From UBA6120 sp964639215 (lineage in GTDB: Bacteria > Bacillota_I > Bacilli_A > RFN20 > CAG-826), in assembly GCA_964639215.1 (NCBI GenBank), contig CAZXCV010000003.1:1-64000 (forward strand): DNA of 64,000 nt, given 5' to 3'. The notes under the pieces are model-generated. The model searched no databases, was not told the DNA's origin, and was given only the letters and a program-made list of their open reading frames with translations. Below are positions 35,986-45,088 of this stretch, in pieces (positions within the stretch are counted from its first letter, which is position 1; the number at the start of each line of letters is the position of its first letter). The translations under genes were made by a program, and so were the position numbers.

Positions 35986-36015
35986 TTTACAATTACAGTA
36001 GCAACTACCTACAAT
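35986..36015 (+). promoter_or_regulatory. ispE promoter
   Basis: TTTACA, 18-bp spacer, TACAAT; start site near 36022, followed by AGGAG and the ispE ATG at 36043. Confidence 0.65.
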
Positions 36016-36042
36016 ATAACGAGATTATCATAGGAGCTCAGC

Positions 36043-36909
36043 ATGATTGTTAAAGCCTACGCCAAAATCAACATTGCCTTGAATGTAGTTAACAAGCGCG
36101 AAGATGGTTATCATGAACTAGATATGGTCATGGTTCCACTTGATTTGCACGACTCACTCGATATCGATATTGTTCCACCCTCGTTTGATACGTTAGTTAC
36201 TTGTGATGATTACGATTTGATAAACGAAGATTATAATTTAGCAACGATTGCGATAAATAAAATGCGTCAGTTCTACGGTTTTAAAGAAAGTTTTCGCGTC
36301 CACATTCATAAACGGATTCCGATGTCGGCGGGTCTTGGCGGTGGGTCGAGCGATTCCGCTGCGGTCATACGTGGGATCGTTTCACTACTGAAGTTAAAAG
36401 TGAAAGATAGTGATATCATCCAAATTTGTCGCTCGATTGGTAGCGATGTCCCCTTTTTCTATGAACAAATACCGGCTCGCGTTCGCGGTACTGGTGAAAC
36501 ATTACTGCCACTTAAAGTCAAAAAACAGTATTACGTTTTATTAATAAAACCAAAACAAGGACTATCGACTAAAACGGTGTTTGAAACATATGATAAAGAT
36601 CCAACCGTCCCTCGGGATATTAACCCCGTGATTAAGGCTTTAGAAACAGGCGATGACGGTTTATTAGAGGTCAGCATATTTAATCAACTAGAAAAAGCGG
36701 CGATGTCTTTATGTAATGATGTCACGATAATTAAAGAAGAGCTTAAAAAAGATGGAATGAATATCGTTGCAATGTCAGGATCTGGCAGCGCGGTTTACGC
36801 ACTCCATGACCAAGTGAGAAAATTAGAAAAAATCGCTCATAAATACGTAAAATTAGGGCATAAGGTATTATTGACACAATTTCGTTTGAAAGAAGGAAAA
36901 GTAATATGA
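36043..36909 (+). CDS. ispE: 4-diphosphocytidyl-2-C-methyl-D-erythritol kinase
   Basis: GHMP kinase of the MEP isoprenoid pathway, 288 aa. Seen: N-terminal KAYAKINIALNV, ATP-binding glycine loop PMSAGLGGGSSDSAAV (near 90-105), and the C-terminal MSGSGSAVYAL. It shows that the organism makes isoprenoids by the MEP route, which would supply the polyprenyl phosphate implied by the PAP2/DUF368 genes. Overlaps glmU by 4 bp. Confidence 0.96.
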   Translation: MIVKAYAKINIALNVVNKREDGYHELDMVMVPLDLHDSLDIDIVPPSFDTLVTCDDYDLINEDYNLATIAINKMRQFYGFKESFRVHIHKRIPMSAGLGGGSSDSAAVIRGIVSLLKLKVKDSDIIQICRSIGSDVPFFYEQIPARVRGTGETLLPLKVKKQYYVLLIKPKQGLSTKTVFETYDKDPTVPRDINPVIKALETGDDGLLEVSIFNQLEKAAMSLCNDVTIIKEELKKDGMNIVAMSGSGSAVYALHDQVRKLEKIAHKYVKLGHKVLLTQFRLKEGKVI

Positions 36910-38303
36910 AACTCTTTACGATTATTATGGCCGCGGGCAAAGGCACGCGCATGAAATCACGCGATGACAACATTAGTAAAGTCGCCTTTCCACTACTTGG
37001 GCGCCCTTTAGTAGGATATGTTCTCAAGGCAATTGAGCCATTAAAGAGTGCTCGCGTTGTAACGATTGTTGGATTTGGCGGAGAAACGGCCAAGGCCATC
37101 GTCGGCGATCATTCAGAAATAGCTTGGCAACGAGAACTTAAAGGAACGGGACACGCAATCATGCAAGTCGCCCCACTTCTTAGCCAAGAAGAAGGGATGA
37201 CACTCATTGTCTCTGGCGACACGCCCCTACTAAAAACAGAAACATTAGCGACGCTCATCGAAGAACACCAGCGCCAGCATAACGATTTAACATTATTATC
37301 GGCCAAACTTGATAATCCATTTGGCTATGGTCGCGTTATACGTGATGAATTAATGACGGTCACCGCCGTCATCGAGCAAGCGGATGCCAGTGAGCAAGAG
37401 CGAGAAATTAATGAAATTAACGCCGGAGTTTATGTTTTCGATAACGCTAAGTTATTTATCGAATTATCCGGTTTGCAACCAACAAATAAACAAGGTGAAT
37501 ATTATCTGACGGATTTAATTGGCATATTTAAGAAGCGTGGATATCGCGTTGGTGCTAGCATCGTTGCCGATTTTACCGAAACACTTGGTATTAACGATCG
37601 CGCGCAACTAGCGGAAGCCGCACGATTAATGCAAGAGCGAATTAATTATGCGCATATGAAATCTGGGGTTACAATCGAGGATCCTTTCGCCACCTACATT
37701 GGACCAGATGTCACGATCGGACCAGACACAGTTATTAGACCGGGATCATATATCATGGGAATGACTTCAATCGGATGTGGTAATCAAATCGGACCAGACA
37801 CAACACTAGAGAATATGACGATTGGGCACCAAAACACCATTATCAAATCTTACCTTGTAGACTCCAAAATCGGAGATGGTAACAAAGTTGGTCCATTCAC
37901 CCACATGCGTGGTCATAGCGAGCTACTCAATCACACACGCGTTGGTAACTTTGTTGAAACAAAGGCGTCGATTTTACGCGACGGTGTTAAAGCCGCGCAC
38001 CTCACCTATCTCGGGGATGCCGACATTGATGAGGCTGCAAACATTGGCTGTGGGACGATAACTGCAAATTATGATGGTGTTAATAAATGGAAGACAAGCA
38101 TTGGCAAACGCGTGTTTGTGGGATCGGGAACCACAATCATCGCACCAGTATCGATTGGTGATGATGCATTTGTCGCGGCTGGATCAACAATCAATATTAG
38201 CGTTTCTAATGATGATTTTGCGATTGCGAGAGCGAGACAGGAAAATAAACAAGGATTTGCCAAAGAAATTCGAAAAAGAATCGCTGCCAAAGCCAAGAAA
38301 TAG
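36906..38303 (+). CDS. glmU: bifunctional UDP-N-acetylglucosamine pyrophosphorylase / glucosamine-1-phosphate acetyltransferase
   Basis: Makes UDP-GlcNAc, precursor of peptidoglycan and other glycans. 465 aa. Seen: uridylyltransferase domain with IIMAAGKGTRMKS (6-18), and a C-terminal left-handed beta-helix of hexapeptide repeats (about 255-440) with the acetyltransferase GCGTITANYDG. GAAGGA ribosome site. With ispE it forms one unit ending at a terminator. Its presence argues for amino-sugar envelope polymers. Confidence 0.96.
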   Translation: MKLFTIIMAAGKGTRMKSRDDNISKVAFPLLGRPLVGYVLKAIEPLKSARVVTIVGFGGETAKAIVGDHSEIAWQRELKGTGHAIMQVAPLLSQEEGMTLIVSGDTPLLKTETLATLIEEHQRQHNDLTLLSAKLDNPFGYGRVIRDELMTVTAVIEQADASEQEREINEINAGVYVFDNAKLFIELSGLQPTNKQGEYYLTDLIGIFKKRGYRVGASIVADFTETLGINDRAQLAEAARLMQERINYAHMKSGVTIEDPFATYIGPDVTIGPDTVIRPGSYIMGMTSIGCGNQIGPDTTLENMTIGHQNTIIKSYLVDSKIGDGNKVGPFTHMRGHSELLNHTRVGNFVETKASILRDGVKAAHLTYLGDADIDEAANIGCGTITANYDGVNKWKTSIGKRVFVGSGTTIIAPVSIGDDAFVAAGSTINISVSNDDFAIARARQENKQGFAKEIRKRIAAKAKK

Positions 38304-38310
38304 GCAATAA

Positions 38311-38344
38311 AAAAACCACAAACCTGAACCGGAATGTGGTTTTT
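38311..38344. terminator. bidirectional terminator between glmU and ppdK
   Basis: AAAAACCACA/TGTGGTTTTT with a 14-nt loop, A run before and T run after, between convergent genes. The stem is the same as that after rpmH. Confidence 0.88.
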
Positions 38345-38361
38345 ATTTAGGCAATTAATCG

Positions 38362-40995
38362 CTATTTGCGTTTGGCTTTAATCGCAGCTTGGGCTGCCGC
38401 TAAGCGCGCGACCGGGACTCGGTATGGTGAACATGACACATAATCGAGTCCAACGTTGTGGAAGAATTCAACACTAGCAGGATCGCCACCGTGTTCGCCA
38501 CAAACACCGAGATGGAGATGTGGGTTGGCCTTACGGCCATTTGTCACGGCAAGTTTGACAAGTTGGCCAACGCCACCTTGGTCAATTGTTTGGAATGGAT
38601 CTTGTTCAAAAATCTTTTTACTATAATAGTCAGGGAGGAATTTACCAGCATCATCACGGCTGAAACCATAAGTCATTTGGGTTAAGTCGTTCGTACCAAA
38701 GCTGAAGAAATGCGCTTCTTTACCAATTTCATCGGCCTTTAAGGCGGCGCGAGGAATTTCAATCATCGTACCAACTTCATATTTCATCGCTTGGCCAGAA
38801 AGAGCAATTTCTTGATCGACTGTTTCAACGATGAGGTCACGAACAAATTTAAACTCTTTGACATCAAGTACAAGTGGAATCATGATTTCAGGAACAATAG
38901 TGATCTTCAAATCTTTTTGAGCTTGTAACGCCGCACGAATAATCGCTTTGGCTTGCATTTTACCAATTTCGGGGTAGGAGACATCAAGCCGGCAACCACG
39001 GTGACCCATCATCGGGTTAAACTCATGGAGGTATTCAATTCGAGCCTTAATGTGCTCGACTGATAAACCAAGATCATTGGCTAAATCTTCAATTTGGTCA
39101 GCGTCTTGTGGCAAGAATTCGTGTAGTGGCGGATCTAACAACCGGATTGTTACATTCAAATCTTTCATCGCCATGAACAATTCGTAAAAATCGCTTTGTT
39201 GATATGGAAGCAATTTTTCAAGTGCTTTTTCACGATCTTTGGTATTGTCGGCCAAAATCATTTCACGGACGTGGAAAATCCGGTCTTTATCAAAGAACAT
39301 ATGTTCAGTTCGGCATAAACCGATGCCTTGGGCACCGAACGCTAACGCTTGTCGCGCATCGCGCGGCGTGTCCGCGTTCGTTCGAACTTTTAATGTGCGT
39401 AATTTGTCAGCCCAAGCCATAATACGACCGAAGTATCCGGTTAATTCAGGTGCGACTTTTTTGACATCGCCCGCATAGACTAAACCGGTCGAGCCATCAA
39501 GTGAGATGACATCTTTATCAGTGTAAACTTTGCCTTGGAACTTCACAGTTCGTTTTTCTTCGTCAATTACTGCACTCGAACAACCGGCGACACAACATTT
39601 TCCCATACCACGCGCAACCACAGCAGCGTGAGAAGTCATACCACCACGCATCGTCAAGATGCCTTCGGCGGCAACCATACCTTCAATGTCTTCAGGGGAA
39701 GTCTCAGCGCGAACAAGAATGACTTTTTCGCCTTTTTCATGACGTTCGTGAGCTTCTTCGGCTGTGAACGCAATCTTGCCGGTTGCAGCACCAGGCGAAG
39801 CAGGGAGACCTTCACCAATTGGGGTTAGTGTCTTTAATAACTTCGGATCGAAGCTTGGGTGTAAGAGACTGTCAAGTGATTTTGGGTCGATTCTTAAGAC
39901 AGCTTCTTCTTCACTGATTAATCCTTCATCAACTAAGTCGCTCGCGATCTTTAACGCGGCGGCGGCTGTTCGTTTGCCATTACGTGTTTGTAAGAAGTAT
40001 AGTTTGCCTTCCTCAACCGTAAATTCCATGTCTTGCATATCGCGGTAGTGTTTTTCCATCCGCGCGACAATGTTCATGAATTGATCGTAGACATCTGGCA
40101 TTTTGTCTTTTAAGTAGTCGATATGAAGTGGCGTGCGAATGCCAGCGACCACGTCTTCACCTTGAGCGTTTGGTAAATATTCGGCGAATAATTGTTTATC
40201 ACCAGTGGAAGGGCTGCGACTGAAGGCAACACCAGTACCACTTGTCTCTCCTTTGTTACCAAAAACCATTGATTGAACGTTGACCGCGGTGCCCCATTCA
40301 TAAGGAATCGCATGCATCTTGCGATACACGTTTGCACGCGGATTGTCCCATGACCGGAATACTGCTGTGACAGATTCGATTAATTGGGTATAAGTATCAG
40401 CAGGAAATTCTTCTTTGAACACTTTCTTATAGTAGTCTTTGTATTGCTTAACTAATTGCTTTAAATCGTCAGCATCGAGGTCGGTATCAAGTTTGACGCC
40501 TTTATGCTCTTTCATTTGTTCGAGCATTTTGTCCATTTCGGTGCGGCCGTGGTTTTTGGCAATGTTGGTATACATTAAGATAAAACGACGGTAGGAGTCG
40601 TAGGCAAACCGTTCGTTACCAGTTTCTTTGGCCAATACGGTGACGGTCGTATCATTAAGACCGAGGTTGAGAATCGTGTCCATCATCCCAGGCATTGACA
40701 CACGGGCACCCGAGCGTACGCTGACGAGAAGGGGATTACTAGTGCCGCCAAATGCTTTGCCGGTTTCTTTTTCAATTCCGTGAACCGCGGCGTAAATTTG
40801 CTTAATTAAAAATTCAGGAACGATTTTCTTAGAATCATAGTAAAGATTGCATGCTTCGGTTGTAATTGTGAATCCTTGTGGAATCGGGATTCCAATCGCG
40901 GTCATCTCTGCGAGACCAGCGCCCTTACCACCTAGAATTTCTTTACCGAGACCTTGAGTTTCTTTAAAGCTATAAACGTATTTTTTTTCTGACAT
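38362..40995 (-). CDS. ppdK: pyruvate, phosphate dikinase
   Basis: Interconverts pyruvate, ATP and phosphate with phosphoenolpyruvate, AMP and pyrophosphate; in anaerobes it often runs glycolytically. 877 aa, full length. Seen: N-terminal ATP-grasp (GGKGAGLAEM near 18-27), the phospho-carrier His in GGMTSHAAVVARGMG (about 450-465), GLCRTEHMF, and the active-site Cys in GVCGEHGGDP near the C terminus. GGAGG ribosome site preceded by a 5'-leader hairpin. Single-gene unit. Confidence 0.97.
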   Translation of the reverse strand: MSEKKYVYSFKETQGLGKEILGGKGAGLAEMTAIGIPIPQGFTITTEACNLYYDSKKIVPEFLIKQIYAAVHGIEKETGKAFGGTSNPLLVSVRSGARVSMPGMMDTILNLGLNDTTVTVLAKETGNERFAYDSYRRFILMYTNIAKNHGRTEMDKMLEQMKEHKGVKLDTDLDADDLKQLVKQYKDYYKKVFKEEFPADTYTQLIESVTAVFRSWDNPRANVYRKMHAIPYEWGTAVNVQSMVFGNKGETSGTGVAFSRSPSTGDKQLFAEYLPNAQGEDVVAGIRTPLHIDYLKDKMPDVYDQFMNIVARMEKHYRDMQDMEFTVEEGKLYFLQTRNGKRTAAAALKIASDLVDEGLISEEEAVLRIDPKSLDSLLHPSFDPKLLKTLTPIGEGLPASPGAATGKIAFTAEEAHERHEKGEKVILVRAETSPEDIEGMVAAEGILTMRGGMTSHAAVVARGMGKCCVAGCSSAVIDEEKRTVKFQGKVYTDKDVISLDGSTGLVYAGDVKKVAPELTGYFGRIMAWADKLRTLKVRTNADTPRDARQALAFGAQGIGLCRTEHMFFDKDRIFHVREMILADNTKDREKALEKLLPYQQSDFYELFMAMKDLNVTIRLLDPPLHEFLPQDADQIEDLANDLGLSVEHIKARIEYLHEFNPMMGHRGCRLDVSYPEIGKMQAKAIIRAALQAQKDLKITIVPEIMIPLVLDVKEFKFVRDLIVETVDQEIALSGQAMKYEVGTMIEIPRAALKADEIGKEAHFFSFGTNDLTQMTYGFSRDDAGKFLPDYYSKKIFEQDPFQTIDQGGVGQLVKLAVTNGRKANPHLHLGVCGEHGGDPASVEFFHNVGLDYVSCSPYRVPVARLAAAQAAIKAKRK

Positions 40996-41013
40996 GTGTA
41001 TTCCTCCATCAAT

Positions 41014-41039
41014 GTGGGTTTCTAAGTCTCTAGACCCAC
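41014..41039 (-). promoter_or_regulatory. 5'-leader hairpin of ppdK
   Basis: Minus-strand GTGGGTCTA pairs with TAG(AA)ACCCAC around a GAGACT loop, just upstream of the ppdK ribosome site and downstream of a TATAAT (41049-41054). It may stabilise or regulate the mRNA. Confidence 0.45.
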
Positions 41040-41142
41040 TTCACGCCGATTATAATATCATAGATATTACTAAAATCGTTAATTAAACATCCAATTTGGT
41101 CTAAAAACACTTTTTTCTCATTTTTATATTTTAGGTGTGATA

Positions 41143-41151
41143 TGTTTTAAT
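41143..41151 (+). promoter_or_regulatory. extended -10 promoter of the phosphodiesterase gene (near-leaderless)
   Basis: TGT-TTTAAT, then 9 nt, then the ATG at 41161. No ribosome site. The predicted leader is about 3 nt. Confidence 0.4.
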
Positions 41152-41160
41152 AAGTTACTA

Positions 41161-42285
41161 ATGAAACTTAAATATTCAGATTCAACAAACAATATCGTCA
41201 ACTTCTCAAACTCGCTTTTGGCACATTTTGGTGTGAAGCCGTTTCATCCAACGATTCCAGCAATTGATAAAATTCTTGAAGGGCATGACCGAGTTGTTGT
41301 TTTACTGTTTGACGGTATGGGAACGGCTTTATTAAACAACCACTTGCCAAAAGGCGCAATTTTAAGAAGAAATATTGCCCATACAATGACGGCGACATTT
41401 CCGCCAACAACCGTTGCTTCGACTAATGGGTTACTAAGTGCAAAATATCCAATTGAAAACGGCTGGCTCGGCTGGGCTCAGTATTTCGATGAACATCAAA
41501 CTAATATTGACTTGTTCACTGGGCGACACAACATCACCAAAAATCCAATTGTTAGTGGCAATGACATTCGCTTGCAGCTTGATTATCAGGAAATCATATC
41601 GTTAATTGAAGCTCAAAATCCACAGATGCTCGTCACATCGATATGGCCATCAATTAAACCGGGTGGTGCTGAAAACATTGAGCAATATTTTATGATGCTG
41701 GATCAAACAATCTCGCAACCAAAACCTAAATTTGTTTATGGATATTGGACAGCACCAGATATGGACGCCCATGATTATGGTGTTAATCATCCCAAAATCA
41801 CCAAAGTTATCCGCGACATCAATGACCGCGTCGAAACACTTGTGAAAAAGCATGTTGCCACACTGTTTCTTGTGATTGCTGATCACGGTCTGATTGATAT
41901 TGAATTTATTAAAGAAGATGAAAATCAAAAGTTATATTCAATGTTGGAACGGCCTTTTTCTAACGAACCACGCGCTGCTAATTTTTATGTAAAAAAAGGA
42001 AAAGAGCGTGCATTTGCTAAGTTATTTAACAAACTTTATGGCCAATATTTCATTTTAAAATCGCACAAACAAATAATTGAAGAACAGTGGTATGGCGAAG
42101 GAACACCGCACCCTCTAACTGAAAAATTCATTGGTACATATTTAGCAATTGCAACGGATAAATATAGTTTTGATCATGCTGTCGAAGGACGACTGGCGCA
42201 TCATGATATGAAGGCGCATCATGCGGGATTAACCGAAGATGAAATGTCAATTGACATAGTCGCTTTAAATCGAAGTAAAAAATAA
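41161..42285 (+). CDS. alkaline-phosphatase-superfamily phosphodiesterase/nucleotide pyrophosphatase
   Basis: 374 aa. Type I phosphodiesterase fold. Seen: the metal/nucleophile region LLFDGMGTALL (near 48-58), TATFPPTTVASTNGLL, APDMDAHDYG, and VIADHGLID with further Asp/His ligands. No signal peptide, so cytosolic, unlike most characterised members. The metal-ligand pattern fits a two-metal phosphoesterase; the substrate is unknown. I chose the ATG at 41161, supported by a -10 element 9 nt upstream; a GTG at 41137 is possible. Confidence 0.8.
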   Translation: MKLKYSDSTNNIVNFSNSLLAHFGVKPFHPTIPAIDKILEGHDRVVVLLFDGMGTALLNNHLPKGAILRRNIAHTMTATFPPTTVASTNGLLSAKYPIENGWLGWAQYFDEHQTNIDLFTGRHNITKNPIVSGNDIRLQLDYQEIISLIEAQNPQMLVTSIWPSIKPGGAENIEQYFMMLDQTISQPKPKFVYGYWTAPDMDAHDYGVNHPKITKVIRDINDRVETLVKKHVATLFLVIADHGLIDIEFIKEDENQKLYSMLERPFSNEPRAANFYVKKGKERAFAKLFNKLYGQYFILKSHKQIIEEQWYGEGTPHPLTEKFIGTYLAIATDKYSFDHAVEGRLAHHDMKAHHAGLTEDEMSIDIVALNRSKK

Positions 42286-42358
42286 AATTCAAACACGCGT
42301 TCATTCGGTAAAATATATATGTAAGCATTGTCACTCGATATGATTGAAGGAGTGCATT

Positions 42359-45088
42359 ATGAAATGCAAGTTACGCCTATTATTTGTGGCGTTTCTCATG
42401 TTGCTAGCTTCCTGTGCTTCAAGTAACCCAAGCTTACCAAGTAGTATGTTTTCAAGCAGCACATCCTCTAGTGGCGCGAGCTCAACCACCAGTACTTCAT
42501 CAACACACGCAACAAGTACGACCAGTTCCTCCTCAAATTCTGAAACATCTTCACAACTGGTAACACTTCCAGAATTCACGGCCGTTAACGACACATATGA
42601 CATCGATAATCCGCTCGATATCACATTTGTGCTTGATCCAAAAGAGTTTGTATTTGAACAATTACTTGGTTTTGGGATTCAAAGTGACGATTATGCCATT
42701 ACTAGCAATCTATTAACGATTCATAGTTCATATCTTAAATATTTTGCGACACCAGGAGAGTATCTTTTATACGCAAAATTCAGCACGAATACTATTGTTG
42801 ATTTGGTGTTTAAAATTGAATTTAACAATCACGAAAATCGCGTCATCAATCAAGGTTTTGAGACTGGCGATTACTTTGGTTGGAATGGTTATCAAGTTTG
42901 GAAAGATGAGGCGGGATTATTCTCTTATCGACCCGAACGCATCATCACTTCTTCATTTTATGGAGCGGCAAACACCCATCCCTATCATCAGGAGGGGCAA
43001 TATCATCTTGGCGTTTATCAAACGCCTTACGATAATGGAAATAAAGATTTAAACCAAGAACGTATGGGAATGCTCCGCTCTCAGGATTTTCGGTTGGGTG
43101 GTACAGGCTGGATTAGTTTTCGCCTAGGGGGTGGTCAAAATATGGGAACCACCTACCTATCGATTAAAGAGACGACAACCAATATTGAACTTGCACGTTT
43201 CGGGAATCGTCACTTTGGAAACACCACGATATCCGAAACTAATAACGCCGAGGCTTTCATGTTTCAGTATTATGCGGATTTATCATCGTTAATCGGTAAA
43301 ACCATGTACGCCTTATTAATAGATGGTGCCTCTCATGAGTGGAACGTTCTCTCGTTTGATAGTTTCGAAACGTATTATGAAACAGTTCCGGCTATGACTC
43401 CTAATCAGCGAGCAATCGATATTAAACCAAATATATATGGAATTGCTGAAGCACCCAATCATATTGTCTCACCATTGACAACGAGTATCACTAACTGGGA
43501 AGATCCCCAGCAAATATTTAATTTTACTGACGGTCGCGCCCGAACGAATCGGATTAAGGGTGACGCTGATTTAGGTGTAGTGCGTTCACCAGCTTTTAAA
43601 GTTGATCATAGCTCTCGAAACGTTTTAGTGTGGGAATGGGAAGGTGCGTTACGGCTTGATAAACAAATATTCATATCCATAAAAGAAGCGATGACGAATC
43701 TTGAGATCTTGCGGCTGACACGACGCGACAATTTGGCCACCAAAGAAAGTGGTGGTATGGATAAACACTGGTACTCACTGGAACAGCTGAATCCGGAAAA
43801 ACAATATTATCTTGAATTAGTCGATAACGCCAATTCCAGTTGGGGACTTATTAGTGTTCGTAACTTCGAATTAGTCACAAGCGATGATGTGCGGCTCCAA
43901 GTAACAACAGATGAAGCCGTTAATGCTTATTATGGACACGCTCGCGTGGATTTTATTACTGGTGGCACAAGAACCCCCAGCGATTTTTCGTATCAACCAA
44001 TTACCAGTGTTTTTAAAGAGATGGTGACGTTTGGAAGTGAGGCGACCGATGAAGTGATCATTGGATATAGCACTAATTCCAAACATACATGGATTGAAGT
44101 CGAAGACATTGAATGTCCAGATCAAAATCCCGAAAAATTCAGCTATCAAAACAATGACATTTACCGTGTGATGATTAAAAATTTGACCGGTAGAAATCAA
44201 TTTCGTTATCGGATTGGCGAGTATGGAAATGGAGGATTTTGGCAGACGGTGAAAATGCCAAATCAAAACCAAATCCAATTCATTTTTAACGCAGATTCAC
44301 AGTCAAACACATTGAAAGAAGCGCAAATACTCAATGATTTAATTGTTGCTGCACGCACCAACTACACTGACACATCCTTCGTTTTGGCGACCGGAGATAT
44401 TGTCGAGCAAGGTGGTAACTCGAAAATGTGGGAATGGTTTTTTGAAGCAAACCCATGGCGTGCATCATTGCCTTATCTAGGGATACCAGGAAATCACGAT
44501 TATTATGGAAGTGACGGTCAATGGCAATCTAACGCTGCATTTGAAGCAAACATTACCACACCACAAAACGGACCCATAGGTTACTCGTCATATTTTGTTA
44601 AACTTGGAAAAACGCTATTTATTATGCTTGATGCTGTCGATGCCACATTTGGGATAAGCCAACAATCTTGGTTACAAGAAGTTGTCACCAACTTTCGAGA
44701 AGGACTTGTGATTGTCGGAACTCATTATAGTGCCTATGGCGCATATCACGAAACGACGTCAAGTGATTTTCGAGCTACCTGGTCACCAATATTTGAACAA
44801 TTAAATGTTGATCTTGTCTTAAGTGGTCATGATCATTTATTCACAAGAACACCACAAATGCGCGAAGGCATCATTAATCGTGAGGATGGCGTCATCTACA
44901 TTACCGGAGGAAGCGCCAGTAGTAAAATATACGATATTCCAAGTGACAAACTGGCATTGTATGATGGTTTGTTAATTGAAAAAATTAATGTTGTCACGAT
45001 TATCACTATTTCAAACGAATCATTAATGACAGAGACAATCGATCGATTTGGAAATGTCTATGATAGTTTAAATTTAATGATTGGTTAG
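42359..45088 (+). CDS. lipoprotein metallophosphoesterase with duplicated N-terminal domains
   Basis: 909 aa, exported and lipid-anchored. Seen: lipobox LASC (Cys19); a Ser/Thr-rich linker (20-68); two similar domains (about 160-340 and 395-505) sharing RSxxF and SIKExxTNLE-type motifs; an FN3-like domain (about 510-635) as in purple acid phosphatases; and a calcineurin-like phosphoesterase domain with NADSQ (645), TGDIVEQ (678), GNHDYY (711), GTHYSAY (787) and GHDH (823). Likely acts outside the cell on phosphate esters. AAGGAG fixes the ATG at 42359. Its stop overlaps the convergent ABC gene by 4 bp. Confidence 0.85.
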   Translation: MKCKLRLLFVAFLMLLASCASSNPSLPSSMFSSSTSSSGASSTTSTSSTHATSTTSSSSNSETSSQLVTLPEFTAVNDTYDIDNPLDITFVLDPKEFVFEQLLGFGIQSDDYAITSNLLTIHSSYLKYFATPGEYLLYAKFSTNTIVDLVFKIEFNNHENRVINQGFETGDYFGWNGYQVWKDEAGLFSYRPERIITSSFYGAANTHPYHQEGQYHLGVYQTPYDNGNKDLNQERMGMLRSQDFRLGGTGWISFRLGGGQNMGTTYLSIKETTTNIELARFGNRHFGNTTISETNNAEAFMFQYYADLSSLIGKTMYALLIDGASHEWNVLSFDSFETYYETVPAMTPNQRAIDIKPNIYGIAEAPNHIVSPLTTSITNWEDPQQIFNFTDGRARTNRIKGDADLGVVRSPAFKVDHSSRNVLVWEWEGALRLDKQIFISIKEAMTNLEILRLTRRDNLATKESGGMDKHWYSLEQLNPEKQYYLELVDNANSSWGLISVRNFELVTSDDVRLQVTTDEAVNAYYGHARVDFITGGTRTPSDFSYQPITSVFKEMVTFGSEATDEVIIGYSTNSKHTWIEVEDIECPDQNPEKFSYQNNDIYRVMIKNLTGRNQFRYRIGEYGNGGFWQTVKMPNQNQIQFIFNADSQSNTLKEAQILNDLIVAARTNYTDTSFVLATGDIVEQGGNSKMWEWFFEANPWRASLPYLGIPGNHDYYGSDGQWQSNAAFEANITTPQNGPIGYSSYFVKLGKTLFIMLDAVDATFGISQQSWLQEVVTNFREGLVIVGTHYSAYGAYHETTSSDFRATWSPIFEQLNVDLVLSGHDHLFTRTPQMREGIINREDGVIYITGGSASSKIYDIPSDKLALYDGLLIEKINVVTIITISNESLMTETIDRFGNVYDSLNLMIG

